Source of the DNA: an uncultured Bacteroidia bacterium
GTDB taxonomy: Bacteria; Bacteroidota; Bacteroidia; Bacteroidales; UBA932
DNA length: 53,785 bases
Assembly: GCA_902794005.1 (NCBI GenBank)
Contig: CADBFO010000010.1
Span: forward strand, 1-53,785
Direction of reading: 5' to 3'
Below are positions 32,647 to 45,115 of the stretch, piece by piece. Each line of letters begins with the position of its first letter. The first letter of the stretch is position 1. A program made the position numbers and the translations under genes. Below the pieces are notes generated by a model, which was given only the letters and a program-made list of their open reading frames with translations, did not search any database and was not told the DNA's origin.

Positions 32647-34659
32647 ATGATGAAAAAACAGTTCCTGTCCGTTGCAAGCGCTCTCCTCGCCTGCAGCATT
32701 GCCTATTCCCAGAATACGGTCATCGATGTCAATCCCGCCCATGACGGGAAAGACCTTACCATGGAGGAAGCCATCTACAAAGGCGTGGGCTATGCCCGCT
32801 GTGCCACCACCTGGCTGGACCATGAAAGCTTCGCATTTTACGACGGCAAGCAGTGGCGGCAGGGGTCAGTGAAAACCACGGAACTCGCTGCGTACCAGCC
32901 GGTCCGGCCGGACGTTCAGGCAGGTCCCTACGATATCAAACTGGAGGGGAATTCCCTGTTCGGGGTAAAAGACGGCGAGAGCTTTCCCATCGGCCTTTCG
33001 GACAACCGGGATATCGTCTATGGCGGCACCATGATGCGCAACGAGTTCGGATTCTCCCAAGGGTATGAGTGGGCCCCTTCCCGTACCAAACTGGCGTTTT
33101 ACAGAAAGGACCAGTCGCGGGTGACGGATTTCCCGCTCCTGGACATCACAAGCCGCACCGGAGATCTCGAACTTTTGAAATACCCCATGAACGGCATGGA
33201 TTCCGAGCTTCTGCAGGTTGGCGTATATGACTTTGAATCCGGCATCACCACCTGGCTGGATGTGACCGATTTCACCGAAGAGCGCTATATCACCAATCTG
33301 GCATGGAGTCCGGACGACAAATATATCTATGCGCAGGTGCTGGACCGCAGCCAGCATCACATGCGGCTCAACCAGTACCGTGTGAGCGACGGCACATTCG
33401 TCCGCACGCTCCTTTCCGAGGACAACGACGCATGGATCGAGCCTCTGGACCCCATCCGCTTCCTCAAAGGACGCACGGACCTCTTCCTCTATCGCACCGA
33501 CAACCGGGACGGCTACCGGAACCTTTATCTGGTCGATACCCTGGGAACCCTCCGTCGTGTGCCCACGGCATCGGCCGACATAGAATACCTGGACAACGAC
33601 GGAACCAACGTCTATTACACCTCGGCAGAGAATTCTCCCGTACAGAACCACTTGTACAAGATCACGCTCAAACTTCCCAGGAAGAACCCTGTACAAAAGG
33701 CCCGGTTCCTCAAGCCCGTACAGCTCACCAGCGGCCGCGGCTGGCATACGGTACAGCTCAGCGAAGATGGCCGATGGTTCCTGGACCGCTGCAGCAACAC
33801 CTCCCTCCCCGCCCGCATCAGCCTCCAGTCCACGGATGGGAAAGTTTCGCGCGAGCTGTTTTGCATGGCCGACCCCCTGGAGGGCTATGCCTCCTGCCGG
33901 GTGGAACTGGGCACCGTCCCCAGCGCAGACGGGGCCTTTGAGAACTATTATCGGCTCATTTATCCCAAGGATTTCGATCCCGCCAGGAAATATCCCGTTA
34001 TCCTTTATGTCTATGGCGGACCGCACAGCCAGCTGGTACAGGACACATGGCTGGGGCAGATTCGCATGTGGGAAATGCTGATGGCCCAGAAAGGCTATCT
34101 GGTCTATGTGCAGGACAACCGGGGAACCGCCAACCGGGGAGCCGCCTTCGAAAAAGCCATCAACCGCCGCTGCGGCCAGGAAGAGATGAAAGACCAGATG
34201 GTGGGCATCAACTGGCTCAGAAGCCTGCCTTTTGTGGATGCCTCCCGCATCGGTGTGCATGGCTGGAGTTACGGCGGATTCATGACCATTTCTCTTCTCA
34301 CAACCTATCCGGACGTATTCAAAGTTGGCGTCGCCGGCGGGCCGGTCATTGACTGGAAGTGGTATGAAATCATGTATGGAGAACGCTACATGGACAATCC
34401 CGAGACCAATCCCGAAGGATTCGAACTCACCTCCCTGGTGAACAAAGCCAGGAACCTCAAGGGAAAACTCCTCATCTGCCAGGGCGCCATGGACGACACC
34501 GTGGTCTGGGAGCACAGCCTGAGTTTTGTCCAGGAATGCATAGACCATCTCATTCCGGTGGACTACTTCCCCTACCCCGTTGCCAAACACAACGTTATGG
34601 GACGCAACCGCATCCACCTCATGGACAAAGTCACCCAATATTTCGAAGATTACCTATAG
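32647..34659 (+). CDS. Dipeptidyl peptidase IV, S9 family
   Basis: The 670-residue secreted serine peptidase (signal peptide to about residue 20, CSIAYSQ) has an N-terminal eight-bladed propeller of the DPP-IV type and a C-terminal alpha/beta hydrolase. The nucleophile lies in GWSYGGFM, the Asp in CQGAMDDTVVWEH and the His in KHNVMGRNRIHL. DPP-IV removes N-terminal Xaa-Pro dipeptides. It ends 4 nt before a dispersed repeat and upstream of tRNA-Val. Confidence 0.94.
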   Translation: MMKKQFLSVASALLACSIAYSQNTVIDVNPAHDGKDLTMEEAIYKGVGYARCATTWLDHESFAFYDGKQWRQGSVKTTELAAYQPVRPDVQAGPYDIKLEGNSLFGVKDGESFPIGLSDNRDIVYGGTMMRNEFGFSQGYEWAPSRTKLAFYRKDQSRVTDFPLLDITSRTGDLELLKYPMNGMDSELLQVGVYDFESGITTWLDVTDFTEERYITNLAWSPDDKYIYAQVLDRSQHHMRLNQYRVSDGTFVRTLLSEDNDAWIEPLDPIRFLKGRTDLFLYRTDNRDGYRNLYLVDTLGTLRRVPTASADIEYLDNDGTNVYYTSAENSPVQNHLYKITLKLPRKNPVQKARFLKPVQLTSGRGWHTVQLSEDGRWFLDRCSNTSLPARISLQSTDGKVSRELFCMADPLEGYASCRVELGTVPSADGAFENYYRLIYPKDFDPARKYPVILYVYGGPHSQLVQDTWLGQIRMWEMLMAQKGYLVYVQDNRGTANRGAAFEKAINRRCGQEEMKDQMVGINWLRSLPFVDASRIGVHGWSYGGFMTISLLTTYPDVFKVGVAGGPVIDWKWYEIMYGERYMDNPETNPEGFELTSLVNKARNLKGKLLICQGAMDDTVVWEHSLSFVQECIDHLIPVDYFPYPVAKHNVMGRNRIHLMDKVTQYFEDYL

Positions 34660-34663
34660 ACCC

Positions 34664-34690
34664 GTCATGCTGGGCGAAGCGAAGAATCTC
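34664..34690 (+). repeat. Dispersed REP-like element after dpp4
   Basis: The element begins GTCATGCTGGGCG and ends AGCGAAGAATCTC, the same family as 37939-37964 and 11041-11071. It fills the space between the dpp4 stop and the -33 box of the tRNA-Val promoter. Confidence 0.8.
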
Positions 34691-34697
34691 AAAAAAA

Positions 34698-34729
34698 TTT
34701 GGAAAGAACAAAAAGAATCCATATCTTTG
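34698..34729 (+). promoter_or_regulatory. Promoter of tRNA-Val
   Basis: TTTG (34698-34701), a 20-nt spacer and TATCTTTG (34722-34729) are followed by the tRNA 5' end 11 nt later. Confidence 0.85.
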
Positions 34730-34739
34730 CAATCCTTTT

Positions 34740-34814
34740 GAGGGCATAGCTCAGTTGGTTTAGAGCGCTTGCTTGACAGGCAAGAGGTCCGCAGTTCAAA
34801 TCTGCGTGTCCTCA
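34740..34814 (+). tRNA. tRNA-Val (anticodon GAC)
   Basis: The 75-nt cloverleaf has acceptor GAGGGCA/TGTCCTC with one G-T pair, D-arm GCTC...GAGC, anticodon arm CTTGC-TTGACAG-GCAAG, T-arm CGCAG-TTCAAAT-CTGCG and discriminator A. Loop positions 34-36 read GAC, which decodes GUC (and GUU). The 3' CCA is not encoded. It reads as a single-gene unit with its own promoter and terminator. Confidence 0.95.
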
Positions 34815-34825
34815 CTCAAAAAGAA

Positions 34826-34857
34826 GGCCGGTTCTGGAAAGAGCCGGTCTTTTTTTT
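34826..34857 (+). terminator. Rho-independent terminator after tRNA-Val
   Basis: GGCCGGTTC (34826-34834) pairs with GAGCCGGTC (34841-34849), followed by eight T. Confidence 0.9.
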
Positions 34858-34891
34858 GGAGAAAAACGCGCTCCTTTTCATGAAATTTCGT

Positions 34892-34899
34892 TAAATTTG
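34892..34899 (+). promoter_or_regulatory. -7 box of the APH-like kinase gene
   Basis: TAAATTTG predicts a start near 34905 and a leader of about 85 nt. No TTG is found at ideal spacing. Confidence 0.5.
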
Positions 34900-34989
34900 A
34901 AACGTTCATCACGCTGAATATGCCATCGCCGGGTTCGGCGCATATCAAATGCCTGAATGATTGATTTCCAATCGATAATTATTCGTAAA

Positions 34990-35871
34990 ATGAATGCAAA
35001 GATCGTTGACCTCCAAGAATGGACGCCTTTTGGCGGAGGTGGATTCGGGGAGTCGTTTTTTAACAAAACGGACGATTCCGTCATCCTCAAACTCAATAAA
35101 ACCAGTGTTTCGGCAGAAAAGGCACTGCAGGAATTCCAGCGTTCCAAGGCTGTTTTCGACATGGGAATTCCATCGGCCGAGCCTTATGAATTCGTGACCG
35201 ACGGGGAGCGCTATGGAATGATTGTCCAGCGTATCCAGGGAAAAGAATCTTTCGGAAGAATCATTGCCGATCATCCCGAGCGGCTGGAAGAACTTGCCGC
35301 CGTGACGGCCGACTACGCCAAGGCCCTGCACGAAACCCCGTGCAATACCGAAATCTTTGACAGCGAGAGCTTGCATACGCGCCAAATGATTGACGGAAGC
35401 AAAGACCTTCCGGACGACGTCAAGGCAAGGCTTCTTGGCTATATTGACGAATTGGAACCCGCCACTACCTGCCTGCACGGAGACCTCAATCCCTGCAACA
35501 TCATCACGGCCGAAGGCAAGGTGTATTGGATAGACCTGGGAGATTTTGGCTACGGAGACCCGATGCTGGATTTCAGCATTCTTTCCCACATGAGTTCCTG
35601 GGGGCCCAATCCGATCATCAAGAACATTTTCCATATTGGCAGAGATGTTCTGAAGCTGTTTTACGAGGCCATGGGGAAGCAGTATTATGGCTTGCGTTGG
35701 AACAGTCCTGAAATACAGGAAAAGATGAACCGCATTGCCCAGATTATGGCGGGAAAAGCCATTTGCATGTGGCCGCAGGCCGTTCACGTCAATCTTCCTT
35801 ACCTACAGGGAAAGAAACTCAAGGCGCGGGCGAACCTCTTCATCGCCGACCAAATAAAACACGGTGCCTAA
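34990..35871 (+). CDS. APH-type small-molecule kinase, substrate unknown
   Basis: The 293-residue protein has the aminoglycoside phosphotransferase fold: an N-lobe with GGGGFGESFF and DSVILKLNK (Lys), the catalytic loop CLHGDLNPCNI (His-Gly-Asp...Asn) and the Mg loop WIDLGDFGYGDPMLD. It resembles the TIGR02172-type family, whose substrate is not known; a resistance role is not supported by the context. ATG 34990 (MNAKIVDLQEW) is preferred to 34957 as the family usually begins there. The gene looks somewhat more AT-rich than its neighbours. Confidence 0.8.
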   Translation: MNAKIVDLQEWTPFGGGGFGESFFNKTDDSVILKLNKTSVSAEKALQEFQRSKAVFDMGIPSAEPYEFVTDGERYGMIVQRIQGKESFGRIIADHPERLEELAAVTADYAKALHETPCNTEIFDSESLHTRQMIDGSKDLPDDVKARLLGYIDELEPATTCLHGDLNPCNIITAEGKVYWIDLGDFGYGDPMLDFSILSHMSSWGPNPIIKNIFHIGRDVLKLFYEAMGKQYYGLRWNSPEIQEKMNRIAQIMAGKAICMWPQAVHVNLPYLQGKKLKARANLFIADQIKHGA

Positions 35872-35977
35872 AAGGCAGCAGTAACACGACAAAGTCAGAA
35901 GCCTTCCCTGTTTTCCGGGACAACTCCGGGAAAGACGGGGTGTCCCTTCCGTCTCGGCCACGGGAGCAGGGATCAGG

Positions 35978-36020
35978 GAAAAAACTGTGCCCGGACTCCC
36001 ATCGAGAGAGCCGGGGCACA
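35978..36020 (-). terminator. Likely terminator of clpX
   Basis: On the minus strand TGTGCCCCGG (36020-36011) pairs with CCGGGCACA (35994-35986) with one bulged base, then GTTTTTT. It lies 20 nt after the clpX stop. A second hairpin (TTTCCGG...CCGGGAAA, about 35912-35933) may serve the convergent kinase gene. Confidence 0.75.
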
Positions 36021-36039
36021 ACACGTCATTCCAAGGACT

Positions 36040-37269
36040 TTACAAAGCCAGTTTGGACTGGGCGTATTCCATGGTAAGATGAAAGACTTTCTTCCGGGAG
36101 GAAGGGGCCTCGAACATGGCGTCTCCCATAATTTTCTCACAGATGCTGCGCAGTCCCCTGGCGCCCAGCTTGTTCTTGATGGAAGTGTCCACAATCAGGT
36201 CCAGGACATCCGGGTCCACCTCAAGCTTGATACCATCTATCTCGAAAAGCTTCTCGTATTGACGCAAGAGGGCATTCCTGGGCTCGGTGAGAATGCGCTT
36301 GAGTGATTCACGGTCCAGTTGGTCCAGATAAGTCACAAGCGGAAGCCGGCCAACAATCTCCGGGATAAGGCCGTATGCCCTGAGGTCCATGGCATCCACA
36401 TATTCCAGGAGGCTGTCCTTTTCTATGCGCTGTTTCTCCTCGGCCCCGAAGCCGATGATCCGGGTGTTCTTGCGCATCGCGATGTGGCGCTCGATGCCCT
36501 CGAAGGCTCCCCCGCAGATGAAGAGGATATTCTGCGTATTCACGTGGATGAACTCCTGTTCCGGATGCTTGCGCCCACCCTTGGGCGGCACATTCACGAT
36601 GCTGCCTTCCAGGAGTTTGAGCAGGGCCTGCTGTACGCCTTCGCCGGACACGTCGCGAGTGATGGACGGATTGTCGGACTTGCGGGCAATCTTGTCAATC
36701 TCATCAATGAAGACAATGCCCCGCTCGGCCTTCCGGAGGTCGAAATCGGCTTCCTGAAGCAGGCGGGTGAGGATGCTTTCCACGTCTTCGCCCACGTAGC
36801 CGGCCTCGGTGAGGACCGTGGCATCCACGATGGTGAAGGGAACGTCCAGCATTTTGGCGATGGTGCGGGCCAGGAGCGTCTTGCCGGTTCCGGTAGGGCC
36901 CACCAGAAGGATGTTGCTCTTTTCCAGCTCTACGTCGTCGGCCTTTTCCACCAGGTTGTGGTTCACCCGCTTGTAGTGGTTGTACACCGCCACGGACAAA
37001 ACCTTCTTGGCGCGCTCCTGCCCAATCACATACCGGTCCAGATACTCCTTGATTTCCTGCGGTTTGGGCGCCTTCCCCAGTTTGGGGGCCGATTCCGGCT
37101 GCTTCTGCTGCCCTTCCAGCTCATCCACGTACTGGGCGGCCAGCTTGGCGCAGTCCGAACAGATGTAACCGTCCAGTCCCTGCAGGAGAAAGGGAACCTC
37201 GGCATCCGTGCGGCCACAAAACACACAATGACGGCCGCTACCGCCGTCTCGGATAGACTTTTTTGCCAT
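36040..37269 (-). CDS. clpX: ClpX, ATPase subunit of ClpXP
   Basis: The 409-residue unfoldase has an N-terminal zinc-binding domain (CVFCG...CSDC), Walker A GPTGTGKT, Walker [10 protein letters not shown], the sensor/RKSDN region and the RKH-like loop. It recognises tagged substrates and feeds them to ClpP. Its ATG shares one base with the clpP stop (TAATG), so the pair is translationally coupled. Confidence 0.97.
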   Translation of the reverse strand: MAKKSIRDGGSGRHCVFCGRTDAEVPFLLQGLDGYICSDCAKLAAQYVDELEGQQKQPESAPKLGKAPKPQEIKEYLDRYVIGQERAKKVLSVAVYNHYKRVNHNLVEKADDVELEKSNILLVGPTGTGKTLLARTIAKMLDVPFTIVDATVLTEAGYVGEDVESILTRLLQEADFDLRKAERGIVFIDEIDKIARKSDNPSITRDVSGEGVQQALLKLLEGSIVNVPPKGGRKHPEQEFIHVNTQNILFICGGAFEGIERHIAMRKNTRIIGFGAEEKQRIEKDSLLEYVDAMDLRAYGLIPEIVGRLPLVTYLDQLDRESLKRILTEPRNALLRQYEKLFEIDGIKLEVDPDVLDLIVDTSIKNKLGARGLRSICEKIMGDAMFEAPSSRKKVFHLTMEYAQSKLAL

Positions 37270-37937
37270 TAGCGCTTCCTTTTACGGAGGATTTCATCTA
37301 CCATGCCGTAGGCAAGGGCTTCCTCGGCGGTCATCCAATAATCACGCTCACCGTCCCGAGCCACCTTGTCGAAAGGCTGGCCGCTGTGCTGGGCAATGAT
37401 ATTGAACAGCTCCGTGCGGGTTTTTTCAATCTCCTTGGCGGCGATGAGGATTTCCGTGGCCTGGCCCCGGGCGCCGCCCAGCGGCTGATGGATAAGCACG
37501 CGGGAGTGCGGCAAGGCACTGCGCTTGCCCTTTTCACCCGCGCAGAGAAGCACGGCGCCCATGCTGGCGGCCATGCCGGTGCAGACGGTGGCCACATCCG
37601 GCTGGACCAGCTGCATGGTGTCATAGATGCCCAGGCCGCTGGTCACCTGACCACCGGGGGTGTTCAGGTACATGGTGATGTCGGCATGGGAATCGTTGGA
37701 AGCCAGGAAAAGAAGCTGGGCCTGGATGATATTGGCGACATCGTCGTCAATGGGAACGCCCAGGAAGATGATGCGGTCCATCATCAGGCGGCTGAACACG
37801 TCCATCTGAGCCACATTCAGCTTGCGCTCCTCGGTAATGGTAGGATTGATGTATCCGTCCACGACGGACTGATAACGAGAGAGGGTCATCGAACTGATGC
37901 CCCTCCCCTTCACTGCAAATTTATCGAATTCGGTCAT
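37269..37937 (-). CDS. clpP: ClpP protease subunit
   Basis: The 222-residue peptidase has Ser125 in GMAASMG and His150 in IHQPLGG; the Asp of the triad lies in the RDGERDYWM stretch (195 or 199). The N-terminal 30 residues are longer than in E. coli and probably are processed or extended, as in other Bacteroidetes. Its start is separated from tig by 29 nt, almost all of which is a dispersed repeat. Confidence 0.96.
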   Translation of the reverse strand: MTEFDKFAVKGRGISSMTLSRYQSVVDGYINPTITEERKLNVAQMDVFSRLMMDRIIFLGVPIDDDVANIIQAQLLFLASNDSHADITMYLNTPGGQVTSGLGIYDTMQLVQPDVATVCTGMAASMGAVLLCAGEKGKRSALPHSRVLIHQPLGGARGQATEILIAAKEIEKTRTELFNIIAQHSGQPFDKVARDGERDYWMTAEEALAYGMVDEILRKRKR

Positions 37938-37938
37938 A

Positions 37939-37964
37939 GATTCTTCACTTCGTTCAGAATGACA
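37939..37964 (-). repeat. Dispersed REP-like element in the tig-clpP gap
   Basis: On the minus strand it begins TGTCATTCTGAACG and ends AGTGAAGAATC, the same family as 34664-34690. It fills 26 of the 29 nt between the tig stop and the clpP start, so it would be in the leader region of clpP within the operon mRNA. Confidence 0.85.
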
Positions 37965-37966
37965 AA

Positions 37967-39283
37967 CTATTTCAGTTCGCGAAACTTGTCCTGGGAAATT
38001 TTCTTGTGCTGAAGCGTGACTTCTTCACGGACACGGGCAATGGCCTTGTTGTCCTCGCACTGCTCTTCCAGGCGACGGAACTGGTTCTGGTCCTGAAGAA
38101 TGTTTTCGGCAGAAGACTTGATGATGTTCTCCGGAACGCCGGCCATGCCGTACATGGCATACTGGTAAGCCACGAAGGACTCGGCTGCAGCCTGGAGGTC
38201 TTCACGCGTGACCTTGAGGTCGAACTTCTGCATCAGATAACCGCGGACGAGCTGCCATTTGAAATCCTCGATGAAGGCGGGGAATTCCTTCTCCACCTGC
38301 TCGGCGGTAAACTTGCCCTCGTTGGCATATACCAGCCAGCGCTTGAGGAAGGCTTCCGGAAGTTCCAGACCGGCCTTGTCCACGAAGTACTTGCGCACGT
38401 CAGTGCCAAAACGGTAGTTGGACTCCTGCTCATGGGAGCCCTTGATGCGTTCCTCGATCTTCTCTTCGAACTGCTCGGGAGTGGTGACCACGTCCTTGCC
38501 GAAAATCTTGTCGTAGGTTTCCTGGTTTTCTTCGGCGGCCACAAAGGTCTTCACGTTCACGATGTTGAAAGTGAACATGGGATTCAAGCTCGCCAGCTGG
38601 GATTTTTCCACCTTGAGCATGGCGGCACGGTCGGTCTCGTTCTCAAAAGCGGCATTCACGTCCAGCTCGAACTTGTCACCGGCTTTCCGGCCGACAAAGG
38701 CACCACGGGCAGCCTCGGCCACATTGGAAATGGAGACATACACGCCCTCGGCCTTGTGGGTATCGTTGACGATATCGGCGATGACATAGTCGTTTTCACC
38801 GGCCTTCTTGCCTTCCTGCAGGGAACCGTACTGCTGAAGCAACTGTTCACGGGTGGCTTTTTTCTCCGCCGCGGTGATATTGATATCGTAGTAGGGAACC
38901 TTGTCTTCCTTGCCCACGGCAAAATTGAGTTCCGGGGTCTGCGCGATGTCGAACTTGAAGGTGAAATCTTCACCGGACTTCCAGGACAACTGGGGCTGGT
39001 CCTCGGAAGGAAGGGGTTCTCCGACAATGCGGATCTTCTCTTTCTGAATGAAGTTATTGAGCTGGTCCGAAACCAGTCCGTTCACGCTTTCGTACAGGGC
39101 TTGATCTCCATACAGACGCTGAATGAGGCTCAGCGGAGCCATGCCGGGACGGAAGCCCTTGATATCTGCCTTGCGCTTATACTCGTTCAGGCGCTTGCGG
39201 AGAGGTTCGGCATAGTCGGCCGCGGCAATCTCGATGGTTAGCTGATAATTCAGGGCATCGGGTTGGATTTTGCTTACTTTCAT
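37967..39283 (-). CDS. tig: Trigger factor
   Basis: The 438-residue ribosome-associated chaperone has the ribosome-binding signature GFRPGMAPLSLIQRLYG, a divergent FKBP-like middle domain (about 155-245; GAFVGRKAGDKFELDV) and a long helical C-terminal domain. It is the first gene of tig-clpP-clpX. Confidence 0.95.
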   Translation of the reverse strand: MKVSKIQPDALNYQLTIEIAAADYAEPLRKRLNEYKRKADIKGFRPGMAPLSLIQRLYGDQALYESVNGLVSDQLNNFIQKEKIRIVGEPLPSEDQPQLSWKSGEDFTFKFDIAQTPELNFAVGKEDKVPYYDINITAAEKKATREQLLQQYGSLQEGKKAGENDYVIADIVNDTHKAEGVYVSISNVAEAARGAFVGRKAGDKFELDVNAAFENETDRAAMLKVEKSQLASLNPMFTFNIVNVKTFVAAEENQETYDKIFGKDVVTTPEQFEEKIEERIKGSHEQESNYRFGTDVRKYFVDKAGLELPEAFLKRWLVYANEGKFTAEQVEKEFPAFIEDFKWQLVRGYLMQKFDLKVTREDLQAAAESFVAYQYAMYGMAGVPENIIKSSAENILQDQNQFRRLEEQCEDNKAIARVREEVTLQHKKISQDKFRELK

Positions 39284-39319
39284 AGTATCTTGTTATTGTT
39301 TATTTCCGAATAAGGGGCG

Positions 39320-39346
39320 CAAAGATAGTAAAAATAAGCCGAACTA

Positions 39347-39350
<4 letters not shown>
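39320..39350 (-). promoter_or_regulatory. Promoter of tig-clpP-clpX
   Basis: On the minus strand TTG (39350-39348), a 20-nt spacer and TATCTTTG (39327-39320). The leader is about 30 nt. The -33 box overlaps the stop end of the upstream HD-protein gene. Confidence 0.85.
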
Positions 39351-43397
<4,047 letters not shown>

Positions 43398-43417
43398 TTA
43401 CTTTTTTCTAAATCATA

Positions 43418-43448
43418 CAAATTTAATGATTATTTCCATAAAAAACAA
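43418..43448 (-). promoter_or_regulatory. Promoter of gyrB
   Basis: On the minus strand TTG (43448-43446), a 20-nt spacer and TAAATTTG (43425-43418). The leader is about 30 nt. The -33 box sits at the foot of the preceding terminator. Confidence 0.85.
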
Positions 43449-43472
43449 GTCCCCTGTCAAAGACAGGAGACT
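43441..43472 (-). terminator. Terminator of the TPR/barrel operon
   Basis: On the minus strand AGTCTCCTGTC (43472-43462) pairs with GACAGGGGACT (43458-43448) around a 3-nt loop, followed by TGTTTTTT. It lies 21 nt after the barrel gene stop. Confidence 0.9.
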
Positions 43473-43492
43473 GTTTTCCGGAAAAAATTTTC

Positions 43493-45109
43493 TTACAGAC
43501 TGAGTGTCGCACCGATGGTGAAATAGATGCCCTTTTCGGCATAGAACGGAACCCGCTGGATGGTCTGGTTCAGGAGGTTTCCGCCCTTGACCCAGAAACC
43601 CAGTTTGCGGGTCATCTGCAGGCTGGCCTGAACGCCCAGGTCCACAAAGCCGGGGATGTACACCTTGCCGGGCAGTTTGGAGCGGAAATCGGCCGTTACG
43701 CCAGCCTTGATGCGTCCGCCCCAAATGTAATAGGCATGTGCATGCGCCTTGAAGGGAGCCGGCGCAAAGAGCGTACGGCCCTGGAGATCCGGGATGGGGG
43801 TGTATCCGTAATAAACATCGGCCTCCGCGTCAATGGATTCGCTCTTCCAGCCGGCATTCGCTTTCACGTACAAGGTGTGGAGCGGACTGGCGTAACCCAT
43901 GTAAGGGATGGACGGGGCGCCGCCCATGATGCCCCAGGTCCAGGCATTGTCGTCCCATCTGTACCCTGCGCACAAGTCGTAATGGAAGCGTTCGGCCACG
44001 TTTCCCCGAAGGCCGATATTCGCATTGACGCGAGTGACCATGTTGTCGGTATGCCAGGCAAAGCCGCCGATGAACGGATTCAGGGCCAGCAGGCGGTCAT
44101 AGGAGATGATGTTGTCCCCTCCCGTGGCCGTCGCATACAGGACCAGGGCATCCTGGATGGCATCGTAAGAGATGCGGACATCCGGGAAGACGATACCGGA
44201 AGGATGCGGACAGAAAGCCGGATCGGAGCGGAAGAGGAAAGAGAGCCTGACACCCAGGTTCATGTGGAATTTCCCAGTATTCAGGATATAGTGCGGAACC
44301 AGCCCCGCCTTCCCCGCAAAACCGCCGGTCTGGGACACCGTTTCGGCAAACAGGCCCAGCGCGATGCGATGAGCGCCGAAATGTGTTCCCAGGGAAGCTT
44401 CCGTATCCGTATGGAATTCATGGAAATCCGGCTGGCTCACACTGATATTGGCCAAACGGGTATGCACCTCATAGTCCAGCGACGCGCCGGGAGCGCTCTT
44501 CACGCCGGCCCGCAGCTGCAGGATATTATTGGACACATCTTTATCGAAAAGCGTCGTACCCAGGATATTCCCGTACTGGACGTCCGCCGCGAAAGTGCCT
44601 CCGGTCCAGGTATAAAGGCCGTCCGCGCCCACGGCGGTATGCATCTCCTTCCCCTTGAAGAAGGTACCGTCAGCCTGGTAGGAACTCTCCTGAAGGGTAA
44701 TGTTGCGATAATCTCCAAAGTAGGAATAATGGTCGGCGAACAGGTTCAGGCGGAAATTATTCTTTTTGACCGGCGTCCACACCACCGTGGCCTCCGGATG
44801 CAGGGAATAGCCGGCACCCGCGCGGACAAACAGCGTCCCTTCTCCGGAAGGGCGGGCCTGGGGGCGCAGCTGCACCAGGTAAGGTTTGAATTCATAGGAC
44901 CCCCTGTAGGGCGTGTTGTTCACCGAATAGTCCATGTCCAGGTTGAAGTGCAGGACGGAATCCGGCATTTCAAGGAGCTGGGAAGGCTTTTCAATGCCCG
45001 TAGCCTCCCGGGCGTAGATGTTGGTCACCTCCACCGTCGGATTCAGATTCTGGGCAAAAGCGCCGGCGCACAAACCAAGCAGCGCGGCAGATATGAAGAT
45101 TTTTTTCAT
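43493..45109 (-). CDS. Outer-membrane beta-barrel protein resembling a plug-less TonB receptor
   Basis: The 538-residue protein has a signal peptide (LCAGAFAQ, about 20) and regular amphipathic strands throughout. Its end (GGNLLNQTIQRVPFYAEKG, then TIGATLSL) looks like the last strands of TonB-dependent receptors, but no plug or TonB box is present. It lies 6 nt downstream of a large TPR gene and is co-transcribed with it. The function is unknown; the pairing suggests assembly or anchoring by the TPR protein. Confidence 0.75.
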   Translation of the reverse strand: MKKIFISAALLGLCAGAFAQNLNPTVEVTNIYAREATGIEKPSQLLEMPDSVLHFNLDMDYSVNNTPYRGSYEFKPYLVQLRPQARPSGEGTLFVRAGAGYSLHPEATVVWTPVKKNNFRLNLFADHYSYFGDYRNITLQESSYQADGTFFKGKEMHTAVGADGLYTWTGGTFAADVQYGNILGTTLFDKDVSNNILQLRAGVKSAPGASLDYEVHTRLANISVSQPDFHEFHTDTEASLGTHFGAHRIALGLFAETVSQTGGFAGKAGLVPHYILNTGKFHMNLGVRLSFLFRSDPAFCPHPSGIVFPDVRISYDAIQDALVLYATATGGDNIISYDRLLALNPFIGGFAWHTDNMVTRVNANIGLRGNVAERFHYDLCAGYRWDDNAWTWGIMGGAPSIPYMGYASPLHTLYVKANAGWKSESIDAEADVYYGYTPIPDLQGRTLFAPAPFKAHAHAYYIWGGRIKAGVTADFRSKLPGKVYIPGFVDLGVQASLQMTRKLGFWVKGGNLLNQTIQRVPFYAEKGIYFTIGATLSL

Positions 45110-45115
45110 ACGTTT

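Noticed and set aside
34740-34814. tRNA-Asp, from reading the anticodon in the wrong direction
   Set aside because: Loop positions 34-36 are GAC 5' to 3', which is tRNA-Val; Asp would need GTC.
34990-35871. Aminoglycoside resistance gene
   Set aside because: Only the kinase fold is shared; no mobile element, cassette or other resistance gene is adjacent, and the closest family has no known resistance role.
36015-36035. Another copy of the dispersed repeat near CGTCATTCC
   Set aside because: Only about 10 bases match and the GAAGAATC end is absent.
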